Of a stretch of DNA of 64,000 bases, positions 1 to 13,924 are shown one piece after another (position 1 is the first letter of the stretch; each line of letters opens with the position of its first letter). The DNA comes from Prostheceraeus crozeri (lineage: Eukaryota > Platyhelminthes > Polycladida > Euryleptidae). Position numbers and translations under genes: made by a program. The stretch is from contig CAJQUW010014381.1 in NCBI GenBank assembly GCA_907163375.1, positions 186,001 through 250,000 of the forward strand, given 5' to 3'. The notes beneath the pieces are model-generated. The model was not told the DNA's origin, ran no database searches, and saw nothing but the letters and a program-made list of their open reading frames with translations.

Positions 1-447
1 TTATGCGAGTGAAGTCCCAGTATGTCAGTTGAAGAATCCACAATTTCAACCGATTTGGTATTTACCACACCATCCTGCTATAAATCCACGTAAGCCAGAT
101 AAATGGCTCATGAGCAGATAAATGGCTCATGAGCATAGGTGGATTCAACATAACGAAGATTCTCAGTAACAAGAAGGAAGTCATTGAAAATATCTGTGAG
201 TCTAAAAGAGCTGAATCGTTATCCCACATTCATTTTCATGAAGAATCTTTACCGTGAGAGAGAACACTAGGTGTTTTATGTGAGGTTGAAGCTGATACAT
301 TCAAATACAAATTTGAATGTGATCAGATATCAAGAACTAGACGTCAATTGTTGTCATTAGTGGGCTCCATTTACGATCCTCTCGGTTTCTCGTCTCCCGT
401 TATCTTACGAGGAAGAATTATATTGCAAGATTTGACGAGATTATAGA

Positions 448-663
448 GTGCAAATGAAATTTGTTACTGAAAAATCTTTGTGCTTCAATTGCTTAGGCAA
501 AATGCACTCTTCTCATTGTTCTGACAGGCGCAAGCAACATACTTTATTGCACCAGGCTGAACAATCCTCACAGAATAATCAGCAAGAGAATTCATGCTCA
601 GCATCGGCGGAGGTTAAGCTCCAGGAAAAGATAAAGGAGTATTTTTCCAGGTTCTCCCAGTAA
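448..663 (+). pseudogene. BEL/Pao zinc-knuckle (gag C-terminal) segment, repeated eight times
   Basis: A short 71-residue frame with the knuckle CFNCLGKMHSSHC followed by basic residues, typical of the Gag-Pol zinc knuckle that binds RNA in BEL/Pao elements. Equivalent frames lie at 1927, 3408, 4889, 6370, 7853, 9315 and 10796, one per array unit, with nearly identical sequence. It is the first recognisable part of each unit, placed just after the unit joint. It is a fragment of a fossil retrotransposon, not an independent gene. Confidence 0.75.
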
Positions 664-805
664 AAGTCGCAGGCCAAGATTCTGGCTGGATTGAGACAAA
701 TGCATTATTAGATAATGCTTCGGATGTCTGCATGTGCACTTGCTAGTCTACTGAAAAAGCTTGGCGTAGATTCTCCAAATTAAAATCTACTTTTCAAAAC
801 CGTCA

Positions 806-1423
806 ATGGTATCAACACTCAAGCCACATGCTACAAAGCCCATCAAGCTCACTGTCATGTCCATGAATGGGGAAAATGTTATTTCTTTACCAATTGTATG
901 GGGAATCGATCAAAAATTTTCGGCAAAGCACGCACCTAGTAAGAGCGACGTCAAACGATTTGACCATTTGAAGGAGATTGAAATTCCAGTCATAGATGAA
1001 AATGACAAAGGCCTACTGATAGGTGCAGAGGCACCTGAAGCATTTGTTTACAGTGAGTGTAGGCTGGGAGGTACAAATGAACCCATAGGTTTGAAAGATC
1101 CACTAGAATGGTCAATTTTAGGCAAAAATTCTCAAACCAATAGAAAGTTCGAAGTAAATTTCATCAGCAGTGAAACTAATCAGAGTCTCGACGAGAAGTT
1201 AGAAAAGCTTTGGCACCTAGATTCACTTGGTTTGAAATATGATGACTCAAAGCAGTCATCCATTGAGAACAGAAAAGCAATTAAGATTATGGAAGACTTC
1301 ATTGAACTTGATCGAGACAGTCATTACTGCATGAGACTTCCGTGGAAACCAGAGATATCATCATTGCCAAATAATCGAGCTGTAGTTGAGTCAAGACTAA
1401 ATTACTTGAAAAGAAACTATTAG
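806..1423 (+). pseudogene. BEL/Pao protease-region and RT linker segment, repeated eight times
   Basis: A 205-residue frame found once per array unit (also at 2285, 3766, 5247, 6730, 8211, 9673 and 11153). The first half has the end of a DUF1758/retropepsin-like region (LLIGAEAPEAFVYSE, then GLKDPLEWSILGK). The second half has the BEL/Pao linker that precedes reverse transcriptase (FW-like LWHLDSLGLK, HYCMRLPWKPE, LPNNRAVVESRLNYLK). These motifs are well known for Pao/BEL Pol polyproteins. The copies are almost invariant at protein level, which reflects recent copying of DNA rather than clear selection. Confidence 0.8.
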
Positions 1424-4400
1424 AGGATCCAGTCATGCGAAAGAAGTACACTGATTTTATTGAAGAATATGTTTCGAAAAATTATGCGAGTGAAGTCCCA
1501 GTATGTCAGTTGAAGAATCCACAATTTCAACCGATTTGGTATTTACCACACCATCCTGCTATAAATCCACGTAAGCCAGATAAATGCTCATGAGCAGATA
1601 AATGGCTCATGAGCATAGTGGATTCAACATAACGAAGATTCTCAGTAACAAGAAGGAAGTCACTGAAAATATCTGTGAGTCTAAAAGAGCTGAATCGTTA
1701 TCCCACATTCATTTTCATGAAGAATCTTTACCGTGAGAGAGAACACTAGGTGTTTTATGTGAGGTTGAAGCTGATACATTCAAATACAAATTTGAATGTG
1801 ATCAGATATCAAGAACTAGACGTCAATTGTTGTCATTAGTGGGCTCCATTTACGATCCTCTCGGTTTCTCGTCTCCCGTTATCTTACGAGGAAGAATTAT
1901 ATTGCAAGATTTGACGAGATTATAGAGTGCAAATGAAATTTGTTACTGAAAAATCTTTGTGCTTCAATTGCTTAGGCAAAATGCACTCTTCTCATTGTTC
2001 TGACAGGCGCAAGCAACATACTTTATTGCACCAGGCTGAACAATCCTCACAGAATAATCAGCAAGAGAATTCATGCTCAGCATCGGCGGAGGTTAAGCTC
2101 CAGGAAAAGAAAAAGGAGTATTTTTCCAGGTTCTCCCAGTAAAAGTTGCAGGCCAAGATTCTGGCTGGATTAAGACAAATGCATTATTAGATAATGCTTC
2201 GGATGTCTGCATGTGCACTTGCTAGTCTACTGAAAAAGCTTGGCGTAGATTCTCCAAATTAAAATCTACTTTTCAAAACCGTCAATGGTATCAACACTCA
2301 AGCCACATGCTACAAAGCCCATCAAGCTCACTGTCATGTCCATGAATGGGGAAAATGTTATTTCTTTACCAATTGTATGGGGAATCGATCAAAAATTTTC
2401 GGCAAAGCACGCACCTAGTAAGAGCGACGTCAAACGATTTGACCATTTGAAGGAGATTGAAATTCCAGTCATAGATGAAAATGACAAAGGCCTACTGATA
2501 GGTGCAGAGGCACCTGAAGCATTTGTTTACAGTGAGTGTAGGCTGGGAGGTACAAATGAACCCATAGGTTTGAAAGATCCACTAGAATGGTCAATTTTAG
2601 GCAAAAATTCTCAAACCAATAGAAAGTTCGAAGTAAATTTCATCAGCAGTGAAACTAATCAGAGTCTCGACGAGAAGTTAGAAAAGCTTTGGCACCTAGA
2701 TTCACTTGGTTTGAAATATGATGACTCAAAGCAGTCATCCATTGAGAACAGAAAAGCAATTAAGATTATGGAAGACTTCATTGAACTTGATCGAGACAGT
2801 CATTACTGCATGAGACTTCCGTGGAAACCAGAGATATCATCATTGCCAAATAATCGAGCTGTAGTTGAGTCAAGACTAAATTACTTGAAAAGAAACTATT
2901 AGAGGATCCAGTCATGCGAAAGAAGTACACTGATTTTATTGAAGAATATGTTTCGAAAAATTATGCGAGTGAAGTCCCAGTATGTCAGTTGAAGAATCCA
3001 CAATTTCAACCGATTTGGTATTTACCACACCATCCTGCTATAAATCCACGTAAGCCAGATAAATGGCTCATGAGCAGATAAATGGCTCATGAGCATAGGT
3101 GGATTCAACATAACGAAGATTCTCAGTAACAAGAAGGAAGTCACTGAAAATATCTGTGAGTCTAAAAGAGCTGAATCGTTATCCCACATTCATTTTCATG
3201 AAGAATCTTTACCGTGAGAGAGAACACTAGGTGTTTTATGTGAGGTTGAAGCTGATACATTCAAATACAAATTTGAATGTGATCAGATATCAAGAACTAG
3301 ACGTCAATTGTTGTCATTAGTGGGCTCCATTTACGATCCTCTCGGTTTCTCGTCTCCCGTTATCTTACGAGGAAGAATTATATTGCAAGATTTGACGAGA
3401 TTATAGAGTGCAAATGAAATTTGTTACTGAAAAATCTTTGTGCTTCAATTGCTTAGGCAAAATGCACTCTTCTCATTGTTCTGACAGGCGCAAGCAACAT
3501 ACTTTATTGCACCAGGCTGAACAATCCTCACAGAATAATCAGCAAGAGAATTCATGCTCAGCATCGGCGGAGGTTAAGCTCCAGGAAAAGAAAAAGGAGT
3601 ATTTTTCCAGGTTCTCCCAGTAAAAGTTGCAGGCCAAGATTCTGGCTGGATTAAGACAAATGCATTATTAGATAATGCTTCGGATGTCTGCATGTGCACT
3701 TGCTAGTCTACTGAAAAAGCTTGGCGTAGATTCTCCAAATTAAAATCTACTTTTCAAAACCGTCAATGGTATCAACACTCAAGCCACATGCTACAAAGCC
3801 CATCAAGCTCACTGTCATGTCCATGAATGGGGAAAATGTTATTTCTTTACCAATTGTATGGGGAATCGATCAAAAATTTTCGGCAAAGCACGCACCTAGT
3901 AAGAGCGACGTCAAACGATTTGACCATTTGAAGGAGATTGAAATTCCAGTCATAGATGAAAATGACAAAGGCCTACTGATAGGTGCAGAGGCACCTGAAG
4001 CATTTGTTTACAGTGAGTGTAGGCTGGGAGGTACAAATGAACCCATAGGTTTGAAAGATCCACTAGAATGGTCAATTTTAGGCAAAAATTCTCAAACCAA
4101 TAGAAAGTTCGAAGTAAATTTCATCAGCAGTGAAACTAATCAGAGTCTCGACGAGAAGTTAGAAAAGCTTTGGCACCTAGATTCACTTGGTTTGAAATAT
4201 GATGACTCAAAGCAGTCATCCATTGAGAACAGAAAAGCAATTAAGATTATGGAAGACTTCATTGAACTTGATCGAGACAGTCATTACTGCATGAGACTTC
4301 CGTGGAAACCAGAGATATCATCATTGCCAAATAATCGAGCTGTAGTTGAGTCAAGACTAAATTACTTGAAAAGAAACTATTAGAGGATCCAGTCATGCGA

Positions 4401-7400
4401 AAGAAGTACACTGATTTTATTGAAGAATATGTTTCGAAAAATTATGCGAGTGAAGTCCCAGTATGTCAGTTGAAGAATCCACAATTTCAACCGATTTGGT
4501 ATTTACCACACCATCCTGCTATAAATCCACGTAAGCCAGATAAATGGCTCATGAGCAGATAAATGGCTCATGAGCATAGGTGGATTCAACATAACGAAGA
4601 TTCTCAGTAACAAGAAGGAAGTCATTGAAAATATCTGTGAGTCTAAAAGAGCTGAATCGTTATCCCACATTCATTTTCATGAAGAATCTTTACCGTGAGA
4701 GAGAACACTAGGTGTTTTATGTGAGGTTGAAGCTGATACATTCAAATACAAATTTGAATGTGATCAGATATCAAGAACTAGACGTCAATTGTTGTCATTA
4801 GTGGGCTCCATTTACGATCCTCTCGGTTTCTCGTCTCCCGTTATCTTACGAGGAAGAATTATATTGCAAGATTTGACGAGATTATAGAGTGCAAATGAAA
4901 TTTGTTACTGAAAAATCTTTGTGCTTCAATTGCTTAGGCAAAATGCACTCTTCTCATTGTTCTGACAGGCGCAAGCAACATACTTTATTGCACCAGGCTG
5001 AACAATCCTCACAGAATAATCAGCAAGAGAATTCATGCTCAGCATCGGCGGAGGTTAAGCTCCAGGAAAAGATAAAGGAGTATTTTTCCAGGTTCTCCCA
5101 GTAAAAGTCGCAGGCCAAGATTCTGGCTGGATTGAGACAAATGCATTATTAGATAATGCTTCGGATGTCTGCATGTGCACTTACTAGTCTACTGAAAAAG
5201 CTTGGCGTAGATTCTCCAAATTAAAATCTACTTTTCAAAACCGTCAATGGTATCAACACTCAAGCCACATGCTACAAAGCCCATCAAGCTCACTGTCATG
5301 TCCATGAATGGGGAAAATGTTATTTCTTTACCAATTGTATGGGGAATCGATCAAAAATTTTCGGCAAAGCACGCACCTAGTAAGAGCGACGTCAAACGAT
5401 TTGACCATTTGAAGGAGATTGAAATTCCAGTCATAGATGAAAATGACAAAGGCCTACTGATAGGTGCAGAGGCACCTGAAGCATTTGTTTACAGTGAGTG
5501 TAGGCTGGGAGGTACAAATGAACCCATAGGTTTGAAAGATCCACTAGAATGGTCAATTTTAGGCAAAAATTCTCAAACCAATAGAAAGTTCGAAGTAAAT
5601 TTCATCAGCAGTGAAACTAATCAGAGTCTCGACGAGAAGTTAGAAAAGCTTTGGCACCTAGATTCACTTGGTTTGAAATATGATGACTCAAAGCAGTCAT
5701 CCATTGAGAACAGAAAAGCAATTAAGATTATGGAAGACTTCATTGAACTTGATCGAGACAGTCATTACTGCATGAGACTTCCGTGGAAACCAGAGATATC
5801 ATCATTGCCAAATAATCGAGCTGTAGTTGAGTCAAGACTAAATTACTTGAAAAGAAACTATTAGAGGATCCAGTCATGCGAAAGAAGTACACTGATTTTA
5901 TTGAAGAATATGTTTCGAAAAATTATGCGAGTGAAGTCCCAGTATGTCAGTTGAAGAATCCACAATTTCAACCGATTTGGTATTTACCACACCATCCTGC
6001 TATAAATCCACGTAAGCCAGATAAATGGCTCATGAGCAGATAAATGGCTCATGAGCATAGGTGGATTCAACATAACGAAGATTCTCAGTAACAAGAAGGA
6101 AGTCATTGAAAATATCTGTGAGTCTAAAAGAGCTGAATCGTTATCCCACATTCATTTTCATGAAGAATCTTTACCGTGAGAGAGAACACTAGGTGTTTTA
6201 TGTGAGGTTGAAGCTGATACATTCAAATACAAATTTGAATGTGATCAGATATCAAGAACTAGACGTCAATTGTTGTCATTAGTGGGCTCCATTTACGATC
6301 CTCTCGGTTTCTCGTCTCCCGTTATCTTACGAGGAAGAATTATATTGCAAGATTTGACGAGATTATAGAGTGCAAATGAAATTTGTTACTGAAAAATCTT
6401 TGTGCTTCAATTGCTTAGGCAAAATGCACTCTTCTCATTGTTCTGACAGGCGCAAGCAACATACTTTATTGCACCAGGCTGAACAATCCTCACAGAATAA
6501 TCGGCAAGAGAATTCATGCTCAGCATCGGCGGAGGTTAAGCTCCAGGAAAAAAGATAAAGGAGTATTTTTCCAGGTTCTCCCAGTAAAAGTTGCAGGCCA
6601 AGATTCTGGCTGGATTGAGACAAATGCATTATTAGATAATGCTTCGGATGTCTGCATGTGCACTTGCTAGTCTACTGAAAAAGCTTGGCGTAGATTCTCC
6701 AAATTAAAATCTACTTTTCAAAACCGTCAATGGTATCAACACTCAAGCCACATGCTACAAAGCCCATCAAGCTCACTGTCATGTCCATGAATGGGGAAAA
6801 TGTTATTTCTTTACCAATTGTATGGGGAATCGATCAAAAATTTTCGGCAAAGCACGCACCTAGTAAGAGCGACGTCAAACGATTTGACCATTTGAAGGAG
6901 ATTGAAATTCCAGTCATAGATGAAAATGACATAGGCCTACTGATAGGTGCAGAGGCACCTGAAGCATTTGTTTACAGTGAGTGTAGGCTGGGAGGTACAA
7001 ATGAACCCATAGGTTTGAAAGATCCACTAGAATGGTCAATTTTAGGCAAAAATTCTCAAACCAATAGAAAGTTCGAAGTAAATTTCATCAGCAGTGAAAC
7101 TAATCAGAGTCTCGACGAGAAGTTAGAAAAGCTTTGGCACCTAGATTCACTTGGTTTGAAATATGATGACTCAAAGCAGTCATCCATTGAGAACAGAAAA
7201 GCAATTAAGATTATGGAAGACTTCATTGAACTTGATCGAGACAGTCATTACTGCATGAGACTTCCGTGGAAACCAGAGATATCATCATTGCCAAATAATC
7301 GAGCTGTAGTTGAGTCAAGACTAAATTACTTGAAAAGAAACTATTAGAGGATCCAGTCATGCGAAAGAAGTACACTGATTTTATTGAAGAATATGTTTCG

Positions 7401-8839
7401 AAAAATTATGCGAGTGAAGTCCCAGTATGTCAGTTGAAGAATCCACAATTTCAACCGATTTGGTATTTACCACACCATCCTGCTATAAATCCACGTAAGC
7501 CAGATAAATGGCTCATGAGCAGATAAATGGCTCATGAGCATAGGTGGATTCAACATAACGAAGATTCTCAGTAACAAGAAGGAAGTCACTGAAAATATCT
7601 GTGAGTCTAAAAGAGCTGAATCGTTATCCCACATTCATTTTCATGAAGAATCTTTACCGTGAGAGAGAACACTAGGTGTTTTATGTGAGGTTGAAGCTGA
7701 TACATTCAAATACAAATTTGAATGTGATCAGATATCAAGAACTAGACGTCAATTGTTGTCATTAGTGGGCTCCATTTACGATCCTCTCGGTTTCTCGTCT
7801 CCCGTTATCTTACGAGGAAGAATTATATTGCAAGATTTGACGAGATTATAGAGTGCAAATGAAATTTGTTACTGAAAAATCTTTGTGCTTCAATTGCTTA
7901 GGCAAAATGCACTCTTCTCATTGTTCTGACAGGCGCAAGCAACATACTTTATTGCACCAGGCTGAACAATCCTCACAGAATAATCAGCAAGAGAATTCAT
8001 GCTCAGCATCGGCGGAGGTTAAGCTCCAGGAAAAGATAAAGGAGTATTTTTCCAGGTTCTCCCAGTAAAAGTTGCAGGCCAAGATTCTGGCTGGATTGAG
8101 ACAAATGCATTATTAGATAATGCTTCGGATGTCTGCATGTGCACTTGCTAGTCTACTGAAAAAGCTTGGCGTAGATTCTCCAAATTAAAATCTACTTTTC
8201 AAAACCGTCAATGGTATCAACACTCAAGCCACATGCTACAAAGCCCATCAAGCTCACTGTCATGTCCATGAATGGGGAAAATGTTATTTCTTTACCAATT
8301 GTATGGGGAATCGATCAAAAATTTTCGGCAAAGCACGCACCTAGTAAGAGCGACGTCAAACGATTTGACCATTTGAAGGAGATTGAAATTCCAGTCATAG
8401 ATGAAAATGACAAAGGTCTACTGATAGGTGCAGAGGCACCTGAAGCATTTGTTTACAGTGAGTGTAGGCTGGGAGGTACAAATGAACCCATAGGTTTGAA
8501 AGATCCACTAGAATGGTCAATTTTAGGCAAAAATTCTCAAACCAATAGAAAGTTCGAAGTAAATTTCATCAGCAGTGAAACTAATCAGAGTCTCGACGAG
8601 AAGTTAGAAAAGCTTTGGCACCTAGATTCACTTGGTTTGAAATATGATGACTCAAAGCAGTCATCCATTGAGAACAGAAAAGCAATTAAGATTATGGAAG
8701 ACTTCATTGAACTTGATCGAGACAGTCATTACTGCATGAGACTTCCGTGGAAACCAGAGATATCATCATTGCCAAATAATCGAGCTGTAGTTGAGTCAAG
8801 ACTAAATTACTTGAAAAGAAACTATTAGAGGATCCAGTC

Positions 8840-9124
8840 ATGCGAAAGAAGTACACTGATTTTATTGAAGAATATGTTTCGAAAAATTATGCGAGTGAAG
8901 TCCCAGTATGTCAGTTGAAGAATCCACAATTTCAACCGATTTGGTATTTACCACACCATCCTGCTATAAATCCACGTAAGCCAGATAAATGGCTCATGAG
9001 CATAGGTGGATTCAACATAACGAAGATTCTCAGTAACAAGAAGGAAGTCATTGAAAATATCTGTGAGTCTAAAAGAGCTGAATCGTTATCCCACATTCAT
9101 TTTCATGAAGAATCTTTACCGTGA
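8840..9124 (+). pseudogene. BEL/Pao segment before reverse transcriptase
   Basis: The array-unit segment that follows the linker. YLPHHPAINPRKPDK is the conserved stretch that leads into the RT domain in Pao Pol proteins. The same DNA is present in every unit at the matching position. Part of the fossil, no independent function inferred. Confidence 0.6.
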
Positions 9125-12100
9125 GAGAGAACACTAGGTGTTTTATGTGAGGTTGAAGCTGATACATTCAAATACAAATTTGAATGTGATCAGATATCAA
9201 GAACTAGACGTCAATTGTTGTCATTAGTGGGCTCCATTTACGATCCTCTCGGTTTCTCGTCTCCCGTTATCTTACGAGGAAGAATTATATTGCAAGATTT
9301 GACGAGATTATAGAGTGCAAATGAAATTTGTTACTGAAAAATCTTTGTGCTTCAATTGCTTAGGCAAAATGCACTCTTCTCATTGTTCTGACAGGCGCAA
9401 GCAACATACTTTATTGCACCAGGCTGAACAATCCTCACAGAATAATCGGCAAGAGAATTCATGCTCAGCATCGGCGGAGGTTAAGCTCCAGGAAAAGATA
9501 AAGGAGTATTTTTCCAGGTTCTCCCAGTAAAAGTTGCAGGCCAAGATTCTGGCTGGATTGAGACAAATGCATTATTAGATAATGCTTCGGATGTCTGCAT
9601 GTGCACTTACTAGTCTACTGAAAAAGCTTGGCGTAGATTCTCCAAATTAAAATCTACTTTTCAAAACCGTCAATGGTATCAACACTCAAGCCACATGCTA
9701 CAAAGCCCATCAAGCTCACTGTCATGTCCATGAATGGGGAAAATGTTATTTCTTTACCAATTGTATGGGGAATCGATCAAAAATTTTCGGCAAAGCACGC
9801 ACCTAGTAAGAGCGACGTCAAACGATTTGACCATTTGAAGGAGATTGAAATTCCAGTCATAGATGAAAATGACAAAGGCCTACTGATAGGTGCAGAGGCA
9901 CCTGAAGCATTTGTTTACAGTGAGTGTAGGCTGGGAGGTACAAATGAACCCATAGGTTTGAAAGATCCACTAGAATGGTCAATTTTAGGCAAAAATTCTC
10001 AAACCAATAGAAAGTTCGAAGTAAATTTCATCAGCAGTGAAACTAATCAGAGTCTCGACGAGAAGTTAGAAAAGCTTTGGCACCTAGATTCACTTGGTTT
10101 GAAATATGATGACTCAAAGCAGTCATCCATTGAGAACAGAAAACCAATTAAGATTATGGAAGACTTCATTGAACTTGATCGAGACAGTCATTACTGCATG
10201 AGACTTCCGTGGAAACCAGAGATATCATCATTGCCAAATAATCGAGCTGTAGTTGAGTCAAGACTAAATTACTTGAAAAGAAACTATTAGAGGATCCAGT
10301 CATGCGAAAGAAGTACACTGATTTTATTGAAGAATATGTTTCGAAAAATTATGCGAGTGAAGTCCCAGTATGTCAGTTGAAGAATCCACAATTTCAACCG
10401 ATTTGGTATTTACCACACCATCCTGCTATAAATCCACGTAAGCCAGATAAATGGCTCATGAGCAGATAAATGGCTCATGAGCATAGGTGGATTCAACATA
10501 ACGAAGATTCTCAGTAACAAGAAGGAAGTCATTGAAAATATCTGTGAGTCTAAAAGAGCTGAATCGTTATCCCACATTCATTTTCATGAAGAATCTTTAC
10601 CGTGAGAGAGAACACTAGGTGTTTTATGTGAGGTTGAAGCTGATACATTCAAATACAAATTTGAATGTGATCAGATATCAAGAACTAGACGTCAATTGTT
10701 GTCATTAGTGGGCTCCATTTACGATCCTCTCGGTTTCTCGTCTCCCGTTATCTTACGAGGAAGAATTATATTGCAAGATTTGACGAGATTATAGAGTGCA
10801 AATGAAATTTGTTACTGAAAAATCTTTGTGCTTCAATTGCTTAGGCAAAATGCACTCTTCTCATTGTTCTGACAGGCGCAAGCAACATACTTTATTGCAC
10901 CAGGCTGAACAATCCTCACAGAATAATCAGCAAGAGAATTCATGCTCAGCATCGGCGGAGGTTAAGCTCCAGGAAAGATAAAGGAGTATTTTTCCAGGTT
11001 CTCCCAGTAAAAGTCGCAGGCCAAGATTCTGGCTGGATTGAGACAAATGCATTATTAGATAATGCTTCGGATGTCTGCATGTGCACTTGCTAGTCTACTG
11101 AAAAAGCTTGGCGTAGATTCTCCAAATTAAAATCTACTTTTCAAAACCGTCAATGGTATCAACACTCAAGCCACATGCTACAAAGCCCATCAAGCTCACT
11201 GTCATGTCCATGAATGGGGAAAATGTTATTTCTTTACCAATTGTATGGGGAATCGATCAAAAATTTTCGGCAAAGCACGCACCTAGTAAGAGCGACGTCA
11301 AACGATTTGACCATTTGAAGGAGATTGAAATTCCAGTCATAGATGAAAATGACAAAGGCCTACTGATAGGTGCAGAGGCACCTGAAGCATTTGTTTACAG
11401 TGAGTGTAGGCTGGGAGGTACAAATGAACCCATAGGTTTGAAAGATCCACTAGAATGGTCAATTTTAGGCAAAAATTCTCAAACCAATAGAAAGTTCGAA
11501 GTAAATTTCATCAGCAGTGAAACTAATCAGAGTCTCGACGAGAAGTTAGAAAAGCTTTGGCACCTAGATTCACTTGGTTTGAAATATGATGACTCAAAGC
11601 AGTCATCCATTGAGAACAGAAAAGCAATTAAGATTATGGAAGACTTCATTGAACTTGATCGAGACAGTCATTACTGCATGAGACTTCCGTGGAAACCAGA
11701 GATATCATCATTGCCAAATAATCGAGCTGTAGTTGAGTCAAGACTAAATTACTTGAAAAGAAACTATTAGAGGATCCAGTCATGCGAAAGAAGTACACTG
11801 ATTTTATTGAAGAATATGTTTCGAAAAATTATGCGAGTGAAGTCCCAGTATGTCAGTTGAAGAATCCACAATTTCAACCGATTTGGTATTTACCACACCA
11901 TCCTGCTATAAATCCACGTAAGCCAGATAAATGGCTCATGAGCAGATAAATGGCTCATGAGCATAGGTGGATTCAACATAACGAAGATTCTCAGTAACAA
12001 GAAGGAAGTCATTGAAAATATCTGTGAGTCTAAAAGAGCTGAATCGTTATCCCACATTCATTTTCATGAAGAATCTTTACCGTGAGAGAGAACACTAGGT

Positions 12101-12175
12101 GTTTTATGTGAGGTTGAAGCTGATACATTCAAATACAAATTTGAATGTGATCAGATATCAAGAACTAGACGTCAA

Positions 12176-12592
12176 TTGTTGTCATTAGTGGGCTCCATTT
12201 ACGATCCTCTCGGTTTCTCGTCTCCCGTTATCTTACGAGGAAGAATTATATTGCAAGATTTGACGAGAGAGAAGAGTAGTTGGGATGACTTTATTACCTC
12301 ACAGTATAATGATGCACTAACTGACTGGATCAGTGATTTCCAGAATCTTGATTCATTCTCAGTTCCCAGATGTGTGAAAGAGATTGATTTCGGTGTTGTA
12401 ATGAGAAGAGAGCTTCATATGTTTAGTGACGCTGGTGAAAGAGCTTATGGAGCAGTAGCATCTTTGCGCCTCATGAATGACTCCATTCATGTCAGGTGTA
12501 ATATGGTTTTACCCAAAGCTCGAGTATCACCCCTCAAATCCTTGTCCATTCCTCGCTTAGAGCTTCAAGCGGTTGTTGTCTCAGCTAGATAG
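12176..12592 (+). pseudogene. BEL/Pao pol: RT C-terminal / RNase H-side region
   Basis: A 138-residue frame that starts inside the last array copy and continues into unique DNA, so it shows the native sequence to the right of the duplicated segment. It carries Pao-family landmarks: LVGSIYDPLGFSSPVILRG, IPRC-like VPRCV, the ELHMFSDAGERAYGAVA block (RNase H-like start with Asp) and KARVSPLKSLSIPRLELQA. This places it downstream of the RT core and upstream of integrase. The element looks broken at several places. Confidence 0.8.
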
Positions 12593-13254
12593 AGTAAGCA
12601 TCTCCGCTCAGGAATTGGTCCATTTTATGAAATCGTGTATTGGACAGATTCAACATCTGCTTTGCATTTTATACGAGATGAGTCACGCAGATATGACTTT
12701 CGTTGCAAATTGCGTCCCACAGATTCATCATAATAGTCATCCGAATCAGTGGAAATATGTTAGTACTAAAATGAATCCTGCTGATATGAACACCAGAAGT
12801 AAAAGTGTCACTTCCATCAAAGAAATGAGAGATTGAAAGGTCCAAGATTTTTGCAGTACGTGCACGTTCGTGATAATGACATGGTACCATCCTCTGACAC
12901 CACAACAGCAAATCTTAATGAAGAATTTAGGAATGAAGCAACAGTTCATGCCGCATACAAAGTTGATGATCCACTCATTAACTTCATTGAGCACTATTCT
13001 AGCTGGACAAGACTGAGGATAGCCACGGCATAGCTGTTAAGATTCAAATATTTTATCATTTCTCGATATGGTAAGAAAGCTGACAGGGCGCCATGCAGCG
13101 ATAAAAGCCTGCGTAGATCTGAAATTGAATCATCAGAAAATGAAATCATTATGTATGTCCAAAGAATCCATTATGAGAAAGAAATAGAATCGTTGAAAGC
13201 AAAAGGGCGCGGGGATAGCTGTTTGATAAAGCTGGACCATTCATCTCTCAAGGA

Positions 13255-13907
13255 TTGCTGAGAGTCGGCGGGAGATTGTCTAAATCTCATTTATCGGAGA
13301 ATGCCAAGCATCCTATTATCATCAAGCCCAGAAACCATGTGACTTGTTTAATTATTGAATTTTTCCATGGAATATATGGCCATGTAGGCAGAAATCATGT
13401 TCTGTCGCTGGTACGTGCCAAATATTGGGCTATTCATGGAAAGGCTCAGGTGAGAATAGTTTTGAAGGACTGTGTTGTCTGCAAGAGGTGGAATTAACCA
13501 CTTGTGTATCAAAAAATGGCAGATCTTCCTGAGGCTCGAACAGTGATTGATGAGTCACCGTTTTCCTGAGTTGGCGTAGACTGTGTTGGCCCATTGATGG
13601 TGAATATCGACGTGCGGAGGTAAAACGCTATGATTGTATATTTACCTGTCTCTCTTCAAGAGCTGTTCACATCGAGGTATCACATCAGTTGGACGTAGAC
13701 TCCTTTATCAATGCATTCAGAAGGTTCATAAGTAGACAAAGTAATCCACGTGAGGTTTATAGCGACAACGGAAGAAATTTTGTAGGAGCCGAAACTATTT
13801 TGAAGACAGAGCTCAAAGAATGGAATTTACAAGTTTTTGATGAGTATTTCAAACACAAAGATTGGTATTTCAACCCTCCTGCTGCTAACCATATTGGTGG
13901 CGTGTAG
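13255..13907 (+). pseudogene. BEL/Pao integrase: zinc-binding and catalytic-core parts
   Basis: Residues encoded from 13,255 form the H2C2 zinc module (HGIYGHVGRNHV, then CVVCKRWN). From 13,689 comes part of the rve-type core (SNPREVYSDNGRNFVGAE, with a catalytic Asp, and PPAANHIGGV, the BEL-type block near the third acidic position). The order zinc module then core is that of BEL/Pao integrases. Fossil; frames are not continuous. Confidence 0.75.
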
Positions 13908-13924
13908 GAAGGTCAATAAAATCA

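Larger units (their letters stand above)
1..12268 (+). repeat. Head-to-tail array of a BEL/Pao internal segment
   Basis: Eight full copies of a ~1.48 kb unit start at 441, 1920, 3401, 4882, 6363, 7846, 9308 and 10789; 1-440 is the right part of a ninth copy cut by the window edge. Unit lengths run from 1,462 to 1,483. Each junction has the same joint, where TTTGACGAGA (end of unit) meets TTATAGAGTGCAAATG (start of unit). The last copy ends at 12,268 and continues into unique pol sequence. Copies differ by only a handful of bases, so the array expanded or was homogenised recently. Each unit carries a zinc-knuckle peptide, a retropepsin-region (DUF1758-like) and linker segment and an RT-flanking segment. 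It is a fossil in coding terms. Confidence 0.95.

Noticed and set aside
1-12268. CRISPR-like or bacterial repeat array
   Set aside because: The repeats are 1.48 kb long with BEL/Pao coding motifs and no spacers.
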